From the NCBI GenBank assembly GCA_922989275.2, contig OV277858.1, forward strand, positions 10,850,001 through 10,914,000: a stretch of 64,000 bases of DNA. Direction: 5' to 3'. The stretch comes from Gari tellinella. Its lineage: Eukaryota; Mollusca; Bivalvia; Cardiida; Psammobiidae. Made by a program: the position numbers and the translations under genes. Below, one piece after another: positions 53,336-64,000 of the stretch. The notes below the pieces were generated by a model. The model was not told the origin of the DNA and did not search any database. It saw only the letters and a program-made list of their open reading frames with translations. Every line of letters begins with the position of its first letter. Within the stretch, counting starts at the first letter, position 1.

Positions 53336-55780
53336 TATACTATATGTATATACATGTATGCTTATACGATTTTCCAAGTATACTCCACTTGGTACATTGT
53401 TTGTTAAAGGACGGGTATACTCGTCGCTAGGTTATACATATTTTAATATGATAAACGTATATACATTTAGACCTCTACATTATTAATGAGTGATAATTGG
53501 TTGCAACAAATGTTTGGTTTATTCGCGACATTTTCTTTCGCGCCTTTCCTCTTCGTCTATAAATTCTTTAAATTCCCCTCGACTGTCAAAGAAAATAATT
53601 ATATTTTCTCATGTCAAACCAGCATGCTAATTAAACTATTTGTTACAGCTTACAGTACGTAGCACATATAGAGAGAGACCGGGAGTGTAGAAGTTCACGG
53701 TACCAGATTTTCTGGTGAGTTATAAAATGTACTGTCAGTATACCATTGTTTTATATGTCTATGTTAACTTGCTTTGCATTGTTTTAAGGTTGAGAAATTC
53801 ATTATCATTATTATAAGTATAATGCCGCTTGGGGTTGCTTAAACTTTAGCTGTAGCTTTGCTTTTGCTTTAGCTTTACTTTGCTGAGATTAGCTGAGGGG
53901 TTATTGGTGCCGAGTCAGGTCTTCATTGGTGTCTGGCTCAGTAATGAGTTGTTTGGCTGTAATAACGACAAAAACAAAGTTGTATATACGGTTGTTGTAT
54001 TTCTGTGTCAAAGCCAGTTGTATATTTTCATAGAGCAGTTAATGAATTAGATAATTAATACATCTAGATGCACAATATAAACTTAAATGTATGATTTTAA
54101 ACTTAGTACAATACTATTAAATATTGGGGAAAAGTAACAAGTAATCAGAGCAATCGCTTGACCTGCAAAGGTTTACCAAGTCGACACAAACCTTTATGAT
54201 ACATTAGTTGTGGTTCTAGTATTCAAATTATAGTAACAGTTTCAGTTTATAATCTAAAACTAAATCTTGAATTTTAAGTGTAGTTTTGTTTATATAAGTA
54301 ACTGAACAGTAACAAGCCACTGAGGCCTCTACATCGGGTGATACTAGGCAGCTAGGCTCCGTTGAGATATTGCAGTGACAGTTGAATGTACCATCAGACA
54401 AACTTAACTATGAGTATTGCTCATTTATGTTATTAAACAGGAGAGTGATGAATACAATTTTGTTTATAGTTAACTTAACTATAACAACTCACTGAGGCCT
54501 CTGCTTGAAAAAAACTTCAGTGATCATAGATAGGGTCAGTATTATGCATCACCTCAATTACATAACCTCATATTTGGCGCATTATAAGGCTCCATTTAAA
54601 GAAATCTGCAGTTGAGTAGATAGGTTCTGTTCCTCAGAGCGATAGGTTATTTCCTTTACCTTGGAATTTTCGGAGATGTCACATCCCCTTCATGACTGAT
54701 TTGAAAAAATAATGAAGGAACAATAAAAAACAGACATTTATTCGAAAGAAACTGACACTAAACAATATCTTAACTGTAAATAATGCCACCGAAAGCATAC
54801 CAAAATAAGCATTCCTAACAATCTTGCTCGCAGAATTTGTACAATAGTATCTGACACTTCAAACAAAAAAATATGTCTGCAAGAATTGTATCAAATATAT
54901 TTCAAGGAACTATCCGAAAACTTTCAAATCACAAGGAATATTAAAGAAAAGCAATTAACCAGAGATAAATAATTAAATCAATTACCAAACACAAGCGAAG
55001 ACGTCGGGAATGAAACGCTGTCCTATCCCAGAGTTAAGGCATTTACAAGGTCAATAATTGTAAAGTCTCCTAAAATCCCTCGTTCGAGCATCATGATGAC
55101 CAAGAATATTATTACATCTATCAGAGGAAAATGCACGAGTATACTACCGTCTCCCTAAACATAAATGACGTCATTCTCGCTGCAAACGAGCAGCCATATG
55201 ACGTGCTGTCAAGATATGTCCCACAAAGAGTCCCATAGTCCGGGTGGGTGAACGAGTTTGACAGAATTAACACAATACAGTCCGTCAGCTGATTCCGTAA
55301 TGTCTTGTAGAACTGGACGCTGTTTGAAAACGACGTCCAAGTAACATCATCGTAGCACATGCGTGTGTTGATAAGCTTGTACTAGCTTTATGTCTGCGGC
55401 GATATGACGCTACACTTGTATGTTAAAAACGTTTGAGCAACTTAATGAATGTTTTTGTTTTTGTATCCTTACGTCCTACTCACATTAATGACGTTGTAGT
55501 TATGACTCTTGTTTCATTTAATTTCAGTAAGTTAGTTTTGTACCGATGGGAAGTAAAATGTGTTGTTTTCTTTGTATAAGGCATACAAATTACACGCATG
55601 CACGTTTGTGGATGGCGTGTGCGTTTTCATTGGGCTACACGTGCTGAACATGCAAAATAAAGTATTTCTCAATATCTTAAATTCTATTCATACTAAGTAC
55701 TACAGTTTGTCATCGATGGATGGCAAATTTACATGGTTTACTGATGCTGTTCGGTAGATTACTAGGAAATAGCAATGGAT
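53336..55780. other. No supported gene
   Basis: AT-rich, presumably intron or intergenic. A GCTTTAGCTTT-rich stretch lies near 53845-53875. No exons could be defended. Confidence 0.45.
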
Positions 55781-55905
55781 TATCACTTGATAATCCTCAG
55801 AGACCTTCCTTCTTTGTCGTAGTTCTGATGCTTAATTGTCAAAGGGAATTATTTCTGTTTATTAGACCGAGATTATTCCCTTTGCCAAGAACTAAAAGGA
55901 AGGCA
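55781..55905. repeat. Imperfect inverted repeat
   Basis: CCTTCCTTCTTT...TAGTTCT...TCAAAGGGAATTATTTC is mirrored by GATTATTCCCTTTGCCAAGA and ACTAAAAGGAAGGC. Confidence 0.55.
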
Positions 55906-56144
55906 GGTGGGTGGTTTGGATCCCATGCGCTGTTTAACAATGCATGAGATTAGCCAAAATCATATTCCTGAGATCATCATCATTTCATCTCATCACCCCT
56001 CATCAATCATCGGCGCTACATGACCTATTTTGTGTCGCAGTGCCGTAAAACCCAACTCATCATCATCATCACTTGCTATTTTATACTGTTTAAAGCAGTG
56101 GGATTATTGTCGCTTGTGCTTCTTTAATGAATTGTGCCCGTAGG

Positions 56145-56205
56145 GCTCCCCACGAAGTGTAGTCAATAGTGTTCTATCGTTTCAGTCCGGTGTAACGCAG
56201 TAGAA
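56145..56205. repeat. Repeat shared with 20508-20585 (inverted)
   Basis: CCCGTAGGGCTCCCCA, GTAGTCAAT.GTGT and TATCGTTT.AGTCCGG appear here, and in the reverse orientation inside the element at 20298-20674. It is a fragment of the same dispersed family. Confidence 0.65.
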
Positions 56206-56345
56206 TGACCCACCCGTACAAAATGACCCGGGTCCTTATACTACGTAGAGAAATGACCCCAGACCGTAGAATAAGGACCCCGTCGACTTGTAGTAGAATG
56301 ACCCCCTCACGCAGAGGAATGACCCCTGTAGGGAAATGACCCCTC
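56195..56345 (+). repeat. AATGACCC word array
   Basis: GTAGAATGACCC-type words occur about seven times, with variants (ACAAAATGACCC, AGAGAAATGACCCC, CAGAGGAATGACCCC). They alternate with GGACC/GGTCC words and the spacing is irregular. Confidence 0.75.
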
Positions 56346-56351
56346 TTTCAG

Positions 56352-56560
56352 TTTAACTGCCGTTACTGCTGCTGCTGTTTATTCTACTACTACTGCTGTT
56401 ATTGCTGTTTGTGCTGCTGCTACTACTTCTGCTGCTGCTGCTTCTACTTCTGCTATTGTTGTTACTGCTGATACTACTACTACTTCCGATACTGTGGCTG
56501 CTGTATAACCACTACTGCTGCTACTTATACGAATATAACTTCTACTGCTAGTATTACCTT
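56352..56560. repeat. Imperfect (CTG/CTA/CTT)n trinucleotide tract
   Basis: About 200 bases built almost entirely of CTN and TGN triplets such as CTGCTG and CTACTA. No coding frame is supported. Confidence 0.85.
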
Positions 56561-56955
56561 TGTTTGCTTGATTGTACTTGGTTTTAACGCACTGCGACGC
56601 TGAAGGGTCATATTGAGCCGATATATGTATACACTATTTAGACGTGCAATGGCTATACATACAAGCCTGAAAACCTGACTATGTTTGTAGCACGGTTTGT
56701 CCACAAGTTATTGATACACCTTTGTACATGTATGTGTTCCAAAACATTCAAGACTACGCTCTCATTTAAAATAGAGATTTGAAAGAATCAAATGATAATG
56801 AAAAGCTTATATAGAAACATCAATCCTTTCGAAAATGCATTTCATTTAATAATACAGTGCTCCCTCTACATGAACACCTACATGTAAGTGGAGATAAATA
56901 GTATGTATGTTGTTCGGTGGATGTTGTTATAGGGAGGGCAACTGGTTTACATAGC
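56561..56955. other. No supported gene
   Basis: Nothing recognised. Confidence 0.4.
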
Positions 56956-57018
56956 AAACAGCTTGAATCCGGATCAGACGCAGCGTAACGCGGCCTCTGA
57001 TATGGATTCAAGCTGTTT
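56956..57018. repeat. Hairpin with 23-bp arms
   Basis: AAACAGCTTGAATCCGGATC pairs with GATATGGATTCAAGCTGTTT around a GC-rich loop (ACGCAGCGTAACGCGGCC). Confidence 0.75.
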
Positions 57019-58458
57019 ATTACATTATTAGTTGTTTTCTGTCCAAATGTTCTTTATGTGACTTTCAGAAAAACAGCAGACGGTATTGCAGACGTGAAAT
57101 GTTGAATATATTTTGTCTTATTTCATGAACAGCGACAAGCGCTGTTGTGATGAGGGAATCATTCTTGGGATCCCCGTTGTAGAGAGGGAGCACTGACTGT
57201 AGGTCGACATCTCACCCCACTTGTACCTCCGAGCTGCTGTCCGTTCATAACCGCAAGTAGAACATATTAGACACATACCATAAATGAGTCTTCTACGCTT
57301 AGGGTCTGACTCTACAATGTTCGTAACCAAACTTAAAAAATATACCAAATGTTTATCTCTGACATAGCCATGCTAGGTCACACTGTAAATTCATGTTCTT
57401 CTTGTGTATCAATTACACTTAAAGAAACATTGAATTCTCAACGATTTTTCGAGCTGAATGTTAAGTAAATGGCATCGCCTCATATAGTTTTAAAGATACT
57501 CATTTAAAACTGATCACATATGGAGATGATTTCAACACGCCTTTTACTCTAGTTTAGATTAATCGCCTTTTAGAGACGATTTAATAACATTTATTTCAGA
57601 CTTTTTAACGGTTGAACAATTACTGGTCATTCAGTTTTTGAATCATCTCCCTGTAAGTTAAAAATTAAAACAACAACGACAATAAAATTACAACAACAGT
57701 TGTCACAACAAAGTTCGCGGCAAATTTTGAAACTTAAAAGCAGAGACTGTGTTCAAGGCCGATGCCACAAGGTGACGCTATTCGCACGGATGGAAAGGTG
57801 TTGTCCATATATACACACCATAACATGAACATCAACTATGAAAGTAATACCCCAAGGAAATTAGACGTGATGGGCATTTTCTTAATTATTTCTTAGCCGT
57901 TCACGACGGCGCCGACGACGAATACGCCGGGGATATAGCATAATATCGTCCTGTACTTCGTACAGGCGAGCTAAAATACGTACAGCAAGATTAAGGCATT
58001 CAAATTTTTTTGACAAGGTTTTACAAAGGCTCAAGATATGAGATAGTAAAGTGAATAAATCAAACATTTTTTTCAATCAATCCAATTTTGTTACTACACA
58101 TTAGAATCTTCTCGAAAATAATATTCACATACAGTGTGTGTGTGTGTGGGGGGGGGTATACAATGGCCTTCGACTGAGAACGAACATCAGGATGCACAGC
58201 AGCGAGTGAGCACGAACATGTCAACTGAGATCGTCCTCAATTGCCATGAAACAAAATATGGCTCATTCGGCCTTAAATCACATAAAACATAAAAAAATAA
58301 AATAAAATCATGACGGCCCCACTGAACGGTCAAATGTCAAGTTGTGTGTATGTTGTAAAATCTGGTTTGCATTCGGTTCTATTTTCTCGGATGCACACAT
58401 CATTCGAAAATCATCCGGGTACTCAAGTTTCTACGCGCACCTGTTAACATCGGTTTAA
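57019..58458. other. No supported gene
   Basis: Two short minus-strand frames stand out but are not claimed. 57348-57118 has a CLICSTCG cysteine cluster; 58076-57882 ends in an Arg-run (PRRIRRRRRRERL) that could be a transposase or nuclear-protein fragment. A (GT)n-G(n) tract lies at 58134-58156. Confidence 0.4.
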
Positions 58459-59044
58459 TGGTGAATTCGCCCAATGACCAACTCGCCTACAATAAGATAT
58501 ACATGTAATGATTATAGTAATCCGAATAGTGAGTTTGCCTAGAAAGCAATTTGCCTAGGGATTGTATTTCGCACCTATTGTAATTAAGGTAAGTATAGCT
58601 GAAATAACAATATTAAACTTGTTTTCACCAGGAACGTACATAAGCGAGCTAGATCGAATTTTCGTTGGTTTATAGGCCCTGATCATCAAATGCATTTAAT
58701 GATTAAAAAGTACTTCATGGAATAGTAAATTGTGTATGTAAGAGGTGTGGGCATAAATCGTTATTCACCTTGTGCAAATCTTTTTTAAAATGATTCGGAA
58801 TGAAATTGTGACATTAGTGATTAGGGGCAGGAACGTATATACACTGTTAGGGGCTACACTGATCTTTCGATTTAGTTGAAAATCTGGATAAAAACAAGGC
58901 AAGTTGATTTTATTACAGATAATTTTTATTATATTGGCATATCTACCTTCAATATAAGGCACGAAATACAATTTCAAGCTAATTCACCATTCGGGTTGCA
59001 ATCTATCTAATGATAGGCGAGTTGGTCATTAGGCGAAATCACCA
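58459..59044. mobile_element. MITE with CGCC(T/C)A-word ends, 586 bp
   Basis: GGTGAATTCGCCCAATGACC at the left is mirrored by GGTCATTAGGCGAAATCACC at the right, and ACTCGCCTA/TAGGCGAGT extends the match. Arm similarity continues for about 130 bases (CCGAATAGTGA, ATTGTATTTCG). Extra TTGCCTAG words lie inside the left arm. No transposase. Confidence 0.75.
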
Positions 59045-59548
59045 GCACTCATCACAATGACTCTAGCAAGATAATATTTTTCTTTCAATGTATTTTGTTT
59101 AATAATACAGTATTTTATGTTGTTAAAACAAACTATTGTTTGTGAGCAAATGCATGCGATGTTACGGCTGCGATACATATCAACAGTGTTAAAAGGTGGG
59201 AAGTAAAGGCTGAACGCAAATGTAATGTATTTTCGCGATTAGTTGTTCAAGAATACATTGGTCAACGGCCCCAGAATGGGCGATATAGAACAAAGGGGGT
59301 TGTTGTTTCATCAAAAAGGTTTAAATATATACTTGATTTATATATCGCTTTTTTGACGAACTGGAATTGTTTCGTTAAAAAAGGTTTATAGAGAATTAAT
59401 TTTGACGAGTTCGGACCAAGTCTGCACGCTAGATCTACGTGATTTCGGTTTCAAGTAGTTTGGATCCAGATGAGATCTGGATCAGGACTGTTTTAAACTC
59501 TGAAGCAATTTAATGATTAATTAAATCGGAGATATATTTAAGGGGTGT
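59045..59548. other. No supported gene
   Basis: No coding or repeat structure recognised. Confidence 0.4.
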
Positions 59549-60599
59549 CGGACGTTTCGGTAAATGACGAGTTCGGTAAATTGATTTTATATAGTAAATG
59601 GTCTGGATGTTTCGGTAAAGATGTAGGCTTCTGTACCGTACTACCGGTGGTCTTAATGTAATCGAACATTAAAATAATTAAATAGACCTTTTACATTTGC
59701 TTATCTGGTTATTTTGGGTTGCTTGATGTTTTATTTTCAACATCCAATCGTCCAAACAGCAAGAAATTCCCCCTGCATTCTGAATTTTTAGATACTTTCA
59801 GCCGATACAAACTAAACGGTGAAAGGTCATTTTGTCTTTACTACCGGTGCAACTATAAAAAAATCCTCTAGAAAAATGTCTTCTTGTAAATAATGTCCCA
59901 GAGGTTACTGTTCTAGTTTGGATTCTTTATTTAGTGCAGTTTGCACCGAATATATTTTAAAAATTGCAATTTTAAAAAAAAAAATGCAACTTCAATGCCA
60001 ATTAACGTGTGTAAAACATTACGTTTTTGAAAATTTTCCAAACAGATTTTTTAAAATTCCATTTTAACAAAACAACAGTATTTTCCAAGTACTTTGGTTA
60101 TTTTATATTAATTAAATAGACGTCTATGTAAACATCCGCACTCCGCAGTGTAAATGAAGTGACGTCGGCTATATATGTTTTTTTCTGAATACACCGGTAG
60201 TAGGTATACACCGGTATATATATAGTAGGGTCATTGAGCCTACATTATAGTAATTAAAGGATTAAGTATATCGCACCTCTTCCAGTAACAATGAAACTGT
60301 TCGACGATGTTTGTGCCACGTTTGTAGGGGTGTTTTAGTTGTAAAATGTATGGATCCTGATCCTTATTTCGATTCGACATAGAAATTTACCCTTTCCATA
60401 ACTACATCTTATAGTTTAGATCCAACCCATTTATACATCCGATAAAAGTGACTACAGATCAAACGCTATCCGCCAGCAAAAGGTGTGATATACAGGTATA
60501 TAAACCTTTAATTACTATAATTTACCTTTTTACCGAAACATCCACACCATTTACTATATAAAATCAATTTACCGAACTTGTCATTTACCGAAACGTCCG
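59549..60599. mobile_element. Element with TTCGGTAAA-word ends, 1.05 kb
   Basis: CGGACGTTTCGGTAAATGAC at the left is mirrored at the right. The arms match for about 75 bases, including GTTCGGTAAATTGATTTTAT and TGGATGTTTCGGTAAA. Each arm therefore carries three TTCGGTAAA words. TATTTAAG occurs near both outer edges and may be a displaced target duplication. The interior has several ACCGGT words and no coding frame. Confidence 0.78.
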
Positions 60600-60663
60600 T
60601 AAATCTATTTAAGCAGTGTCTATTCTAGGGCGAGGGATTGGGGAATTCACCCACTTTTATTGA

Positions 60664-61408
60664 AAGGTAGTGGCTAGGGGGGGGGGGGGGGGGGGGGGGG
60701 TGTTTGACGGTCGAATCGTCAAAATGAGAGTTGGCAAGGGGTACGTGAGTCATTTACTCTGTGTAAAAATACTTTATTTTGCCTGGAGATACTTTTTAAC
60801 CGATGTTGTTTTTATTACTTTTTAATATTCTCTCATTTCTATCTTAAAGAAAGAAACAAATAAACATCATAAAAGATTCTTCCACTTGGCAGCGATGGGA
60901 ATAGAGATCATCCGCATGAAGGGTAAAATTAGCACGGACAACAATTCATCATCGGACGTACTGGAAAACTCAACATAGCTCATTTATTTTTGCACTTTTA
61001 TTTCCAATGACATAGATCTAAATGCAAAAATTGTGTTTGACACTCGGACGGCATCATCATGCTATTTAATGATTTATCAAAATGCATAACAAGAGCACCG
61101 CAAACGGTACACATTATAAGCCCTTCATGCGGATGGTATCTAATCCCATTGCTACCGAGTGGAAGAATATTTGATGATTTGATGATTGTTGTTTTTCTTC
61201 TTTGAATAACCATTATATAAGATAAAAATGCTAGATTATTAAAAACAACATCGATATAACGTGTCTCCAGGCAAAATAAAGTATTGTTACATAGAGTAAA
61301 TGACTCCCGTACCCCTAGCCAACCCCCACAGGGTAGGCTAGGGGTACGTGACCGGACCGCTTATTTCCAATATTAGAGGTCCGGTCACGTACCCCTAGCC
61401 ACTACCTT
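60664..61408. repeat. Nested inverted-repeat structure with 24-G run
   Basis: The outer arms are AAGGTAGTGGCTAGGGG (60664) and CCCCTAGCCACTACCTT (61408). Inside, 60731-60923 and 61120-61322 form imperfect arms of about 195 bases (TTGGCAAGGGGTACGTGAGT, TACTTTATTTTGCCTGGAGA). A second hairpin, GGCTAGGGGTACGTGACCGG and its inverse, occupies 61336-61400. The G run is at 60677-60700. A 71-codon minus-strand frame across the centre is not recognised. Confidence 0.75.
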
Positions 61409-62249
61409 ATTGAAAATCCCCCCCCCATGTTTTTCATTGGAGGGGGGAATTTTCTACATATAATTATAGACAAAGAAGGCAAATCTCATAATTTGGTGCA
61501 ATATCAGAATTTTCGGTATTTTCGAATCCTAGAATAGACACTGTTTAAGACTATATAAAGTGAGCAGTATCCAAATTAGAAGAAGATGACACTTATCACT
61601 TTTCTTAGCAACCCTCACTTATTTTTTCAAATATCTCAGAATTGAGTAAGATTAGTTTCAATTGAAAGAGCTAATAAAAGCAAACTCATTACTGTTTAAA
61701 TTATTGGGTAGAATTAACTTTGCAGGTCCGTAGATTTTTGATGATATTTGTTTTGATTTAGTTGCAATGTATCCACTAATGCTTGATCAATGCGTGTTTG
61801 TTTCAATTTTCTAGTTAAAAAACAGGCAGTTTAAAACAGGCAGTTTAATAGGGGCTCAGGGGCTCTAGCCCCCGAAATGATAACATATAAATTACAACTT
61901 TTGATGGGGACCGGCAAAGTAAAGGCGCTCCAAATTATTGAAATATCTTTTCAAATAAAAAAGTTATGAAGGTTTGAAATTTCACAGGAACAGCGTTTTT
62001 GTTGAATTTTCGCCCTATATGGCTATACGGAAAATCTGGGCCGAGCGCGGCACTGTGAAACTGTTCAATTTCATTCAAAACTCCATAACTTTCTTATTAG
62101 AGCAGATATTTACATGAAACTTGGCTGTCTTATGCCATTTTGTCTGCTGAATCCATTTCTTTTTTTGGATTGCTTGACAGCAAGCCATGATAAAGTAGAA
62201 AATAAGTAAGGACTCAACACAAATAAATATTTCATCAATTTTAATGCCC
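61409..62249. other. No supported gene
   Basis: AT-rich, with a C9 tract near 61419 mirrored by a short G run, and GGGGCTCAGGGGCTCTAGCC near 61850. No gene recognised. Confidence 0.4.
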
Positions 62250-64000
62250 CCCTTTTAAAAAGGGGGGGGGGGGGGGCATATAGATTTTACCTTGTCCGTC
62301 CGTCCGTCGGATTTTTGTGTCGCGCGTAACTCAAAAAGTATTACTACTACAGAGATGAAACTTTACAAATACATTAATCAGCATGTGAACTTATGCACCT
62401 CCTATTTTTGGTAAAGTTTCGATTTATTTTGACGGAGTTATTGCCCCTTTTCTCACTATTTTGGACTTGTGTCACGCATAACTCAAAAAGTTCTACTACT
62501 AGAGTGATGAAACTTTACAAGTATCTTACTCATCATATGAACTTGTGCACCTCCATAGTTTGGGCCACTTCCGATTGATTTTGGCAGAGTTATTGCCCTT
62601 TTTCAGCCTATTATTGCCCCTTTGATCACTGTTTTGGACTTGTGTCGAGTGTAACTCAAAGAGTTCAACTACTAGAGTGATGAAACTTTACAAATACAAT
62701 AATCAGCATGTGAACTTGCGCACCTTCATATTTTGGTCCAGTTTCGATTGATTTTGGCGGAGTTATTGCCCCTTTTCTCACTATTTTGGACTTGTGTCGC
62801 GCATAACTCAAAAAATTCTACTACTAGAGTGATGAAATTTTACAAATATGTTACTCATCATATGAACTTGCGCACCTCCATATTTTGGGCCAGTTCCGAT
62901 TGATTTTGGCGGAGATATTGCCCTTTTTCGGCCTATTATTGCCCCTTTTCTCACTGTTTTGGACTTGTGTCGCGCGTAACTCAAAAGGTTCAACTAATAG
63001 AGTGATGAAACTTTACAAATACAATAATCAGCATGTGAACTTGCGCACCTCCATATTTTGGTCAAGCTTCGATTGATTTTTGCGGAGTTATTGCCCCTTT
63101 TCTCACTATTTTGGACTTGTGTCGCGCATAACTCAAAAAGTTCTACTACTAGAGTGATGAAATTTTAAAAATATGTTACACATCATATGAAATTGTGCAC
63201 TTTCATATTTTGGGCCAGTTCCGATTGAATTTGGCATAGTTATTGCCCTTTTTCGGCCTATTATTTCCCCTTTACTCACTGTTTGGGACTTGTGTCGCGA
63301 GTAACTAAAAAAATTCTACTACTAAAGTGATGACACTTTACAAATACAATAATCAGCATGTGAACTTGCGCACCTCCATATTTTGGTCCAGTTTCGATGG
63401 ATTTTGGCAGAGTAATTGCCCTTTTTCGGCATATTAATGCCTCTTTTCTCGCTATTTTGGACTTGTATCGCGCATAACTAAAAAAATTCTACTACTAGAG
63501 TGATGAAACTTTACAGACATGTAAATCATCCTACGAACTTGGGCACCTCTATATTTTGTGCCAGTTCCAATTGATTTTGGCAGAGTTATTTCCCTTTTCG
63601 GCCTATTTTGGACTTGTGTCACGCAGAACTCAAAAAGTTGTCCTACCACAGTGATGAAACTTCACAAATATGTTTATCATCTTATGAACTTGCGCACCAT
63701 CATATTTTGGACCAGTTCCGATTGATTTTGGCGGTGTTATTGTCCCTTTTCATCCTTTTTTTTGACTTGTGTAGTGCTGAACTCTTACATGAATACTTAG
63801 CTTCGAATTGTTTCTTTGTTTTCGGGTCAAGGTCACTTTCCAAAAATATGAAAAAAAGGTTTTTGGTCAGTAAAAGATTTGGATAGTTTGATTTTGATCA
63901 AACTTTGTATTTAGTAAGCTTATGTGCAGACCTAACTTAGAATTGTACTTCAGAGTTCTCTGGTTAAGGTCAAGGTTCCATTAGGGGGGCATCTGTGTCC
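62250..64000. repeat. Tandem-array repeat running off the window edge
   Basis: A GGACTTGTGTCGCGCRTAACTC-type word recurs at about 62317, 62466, 62636, 62788, 62961, 63113, 63289, 63459, 63610 and 63763. Each is followed by GTGATGAAACTTTACAAATA, GAACTTGCGCACCTCCATAT and GATTTTGGCGGAGTTATTGC. Intervals alternate between about 152 and 170-176 bases, so the unit is partly a dimer of about 325 bp. The block opens with TGCCCCCCTTTTAAAAAGGG and a G run (62262-62276), and it ends near AGGGGGGCATCTGTGTCC, suggesting one element with C-rich/G-rich ends. Open frames inside are repeat shadows. Confidence 0.85.

Noticed and set aside
57882..58076. Small Arg-rich protein (PRRIRRRRRRERL)
   Set aside because: It might be a Harbinger-type N-terminus, but there are no downstream domains or splice evidence.
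60998..61213. 71-codon frame with CTVCGALV
   Set aside because: It spans the centre of a large imperfect inverted repeat, and no family is recognised.
62393..63886. Several short frames with similar peptides
   Set aside because: They are translations of the tandem repeat units.

Overview
This is eukaryotic DNA, almost certainly from a mollusc and most likely a bivalve. It is AT-rich and has genes with canonical introns. It carries LINEs, a Ty3/Gypsy element, tRNA-derived repeats and dense families of short inverted-repeat elements. Nothing bacterial (operons, Shine-Dalgarno sites, CRISPR) is present. No search or alignment was run; all identities and motif matches are by eye.

Layout. (1) 1-16.5 kb: a 5'-truncated LINE on the minus strand ('LINE A') is split by an 11.1-kb Ty3/Gypsy LTR retrotransposon (5069-16168). 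The two LTRs are near-identical, the target duplication is TCAA, and gag and pol are disabled by several stops and frameshifts. (2) 17-26 kb: a graveyard of small elements. It holds a tRNA-derived SINE, a LINE tail, TTAA-flanked MITEs, hAT-like MITEs, giant palindromes and a 3.05-kb element whose mirrored arms each carry nine copies of a 14-base word (TCATTTCGTARCCG) at identical spacing. (3) 26.1-29.5 kb: a second degraded LINE ('LINE B', minus strand) with ORF1 and ORF2 remnants and two foldback insertions. (4) 29.5-44.7 kb: mostly featureless AT-rich DNA with an older copy of the word-array element (32.2-34.2 kb), a 1.7-kb piggyBac-like non-autonomous element, a CCAAT/TATA promoter-like module, and two inverted-repeat elements lying four bases apart. 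(5) 44.75-53.22 kb: an apparently intact two-gene DNA transposon of the ISL2EU/IS4EU type. It encodes a 512-aa THAP-HTH-DDE transposase (plus strand, two exons) and a 496-aa SWIM/YqaJ nuclease (minus strand, two exons), converging from starts about 88 bases inside each terminus. Many MITEs have inserted into its intron and its intergenic space. (6) 53.2-64 kb: a possible host first exon directly beside the transposon, then more inverted-repeat elements (two with word-array ends), an AATGACCC array, a trinucleotide tract, a 24-G run and a tandem array running to the window edge.

How things work together. The only intact protein-coding system seen is the ISL2EU-like pair. By family knowledge the transposase would bind and cut the ends. 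The lambda-exonuclease-fold YqaJ protein would process DNA ends. Everything else mobile is broken or non-autonomous. The two most unusual signals are the family with mirrored word arrays, present twice with the same spacing code, and a roughly 74-bp palindromic core (AGCTTAAAGC...GCTTTAAGC) found inside MITEs with three different kinds of terminal repeat.
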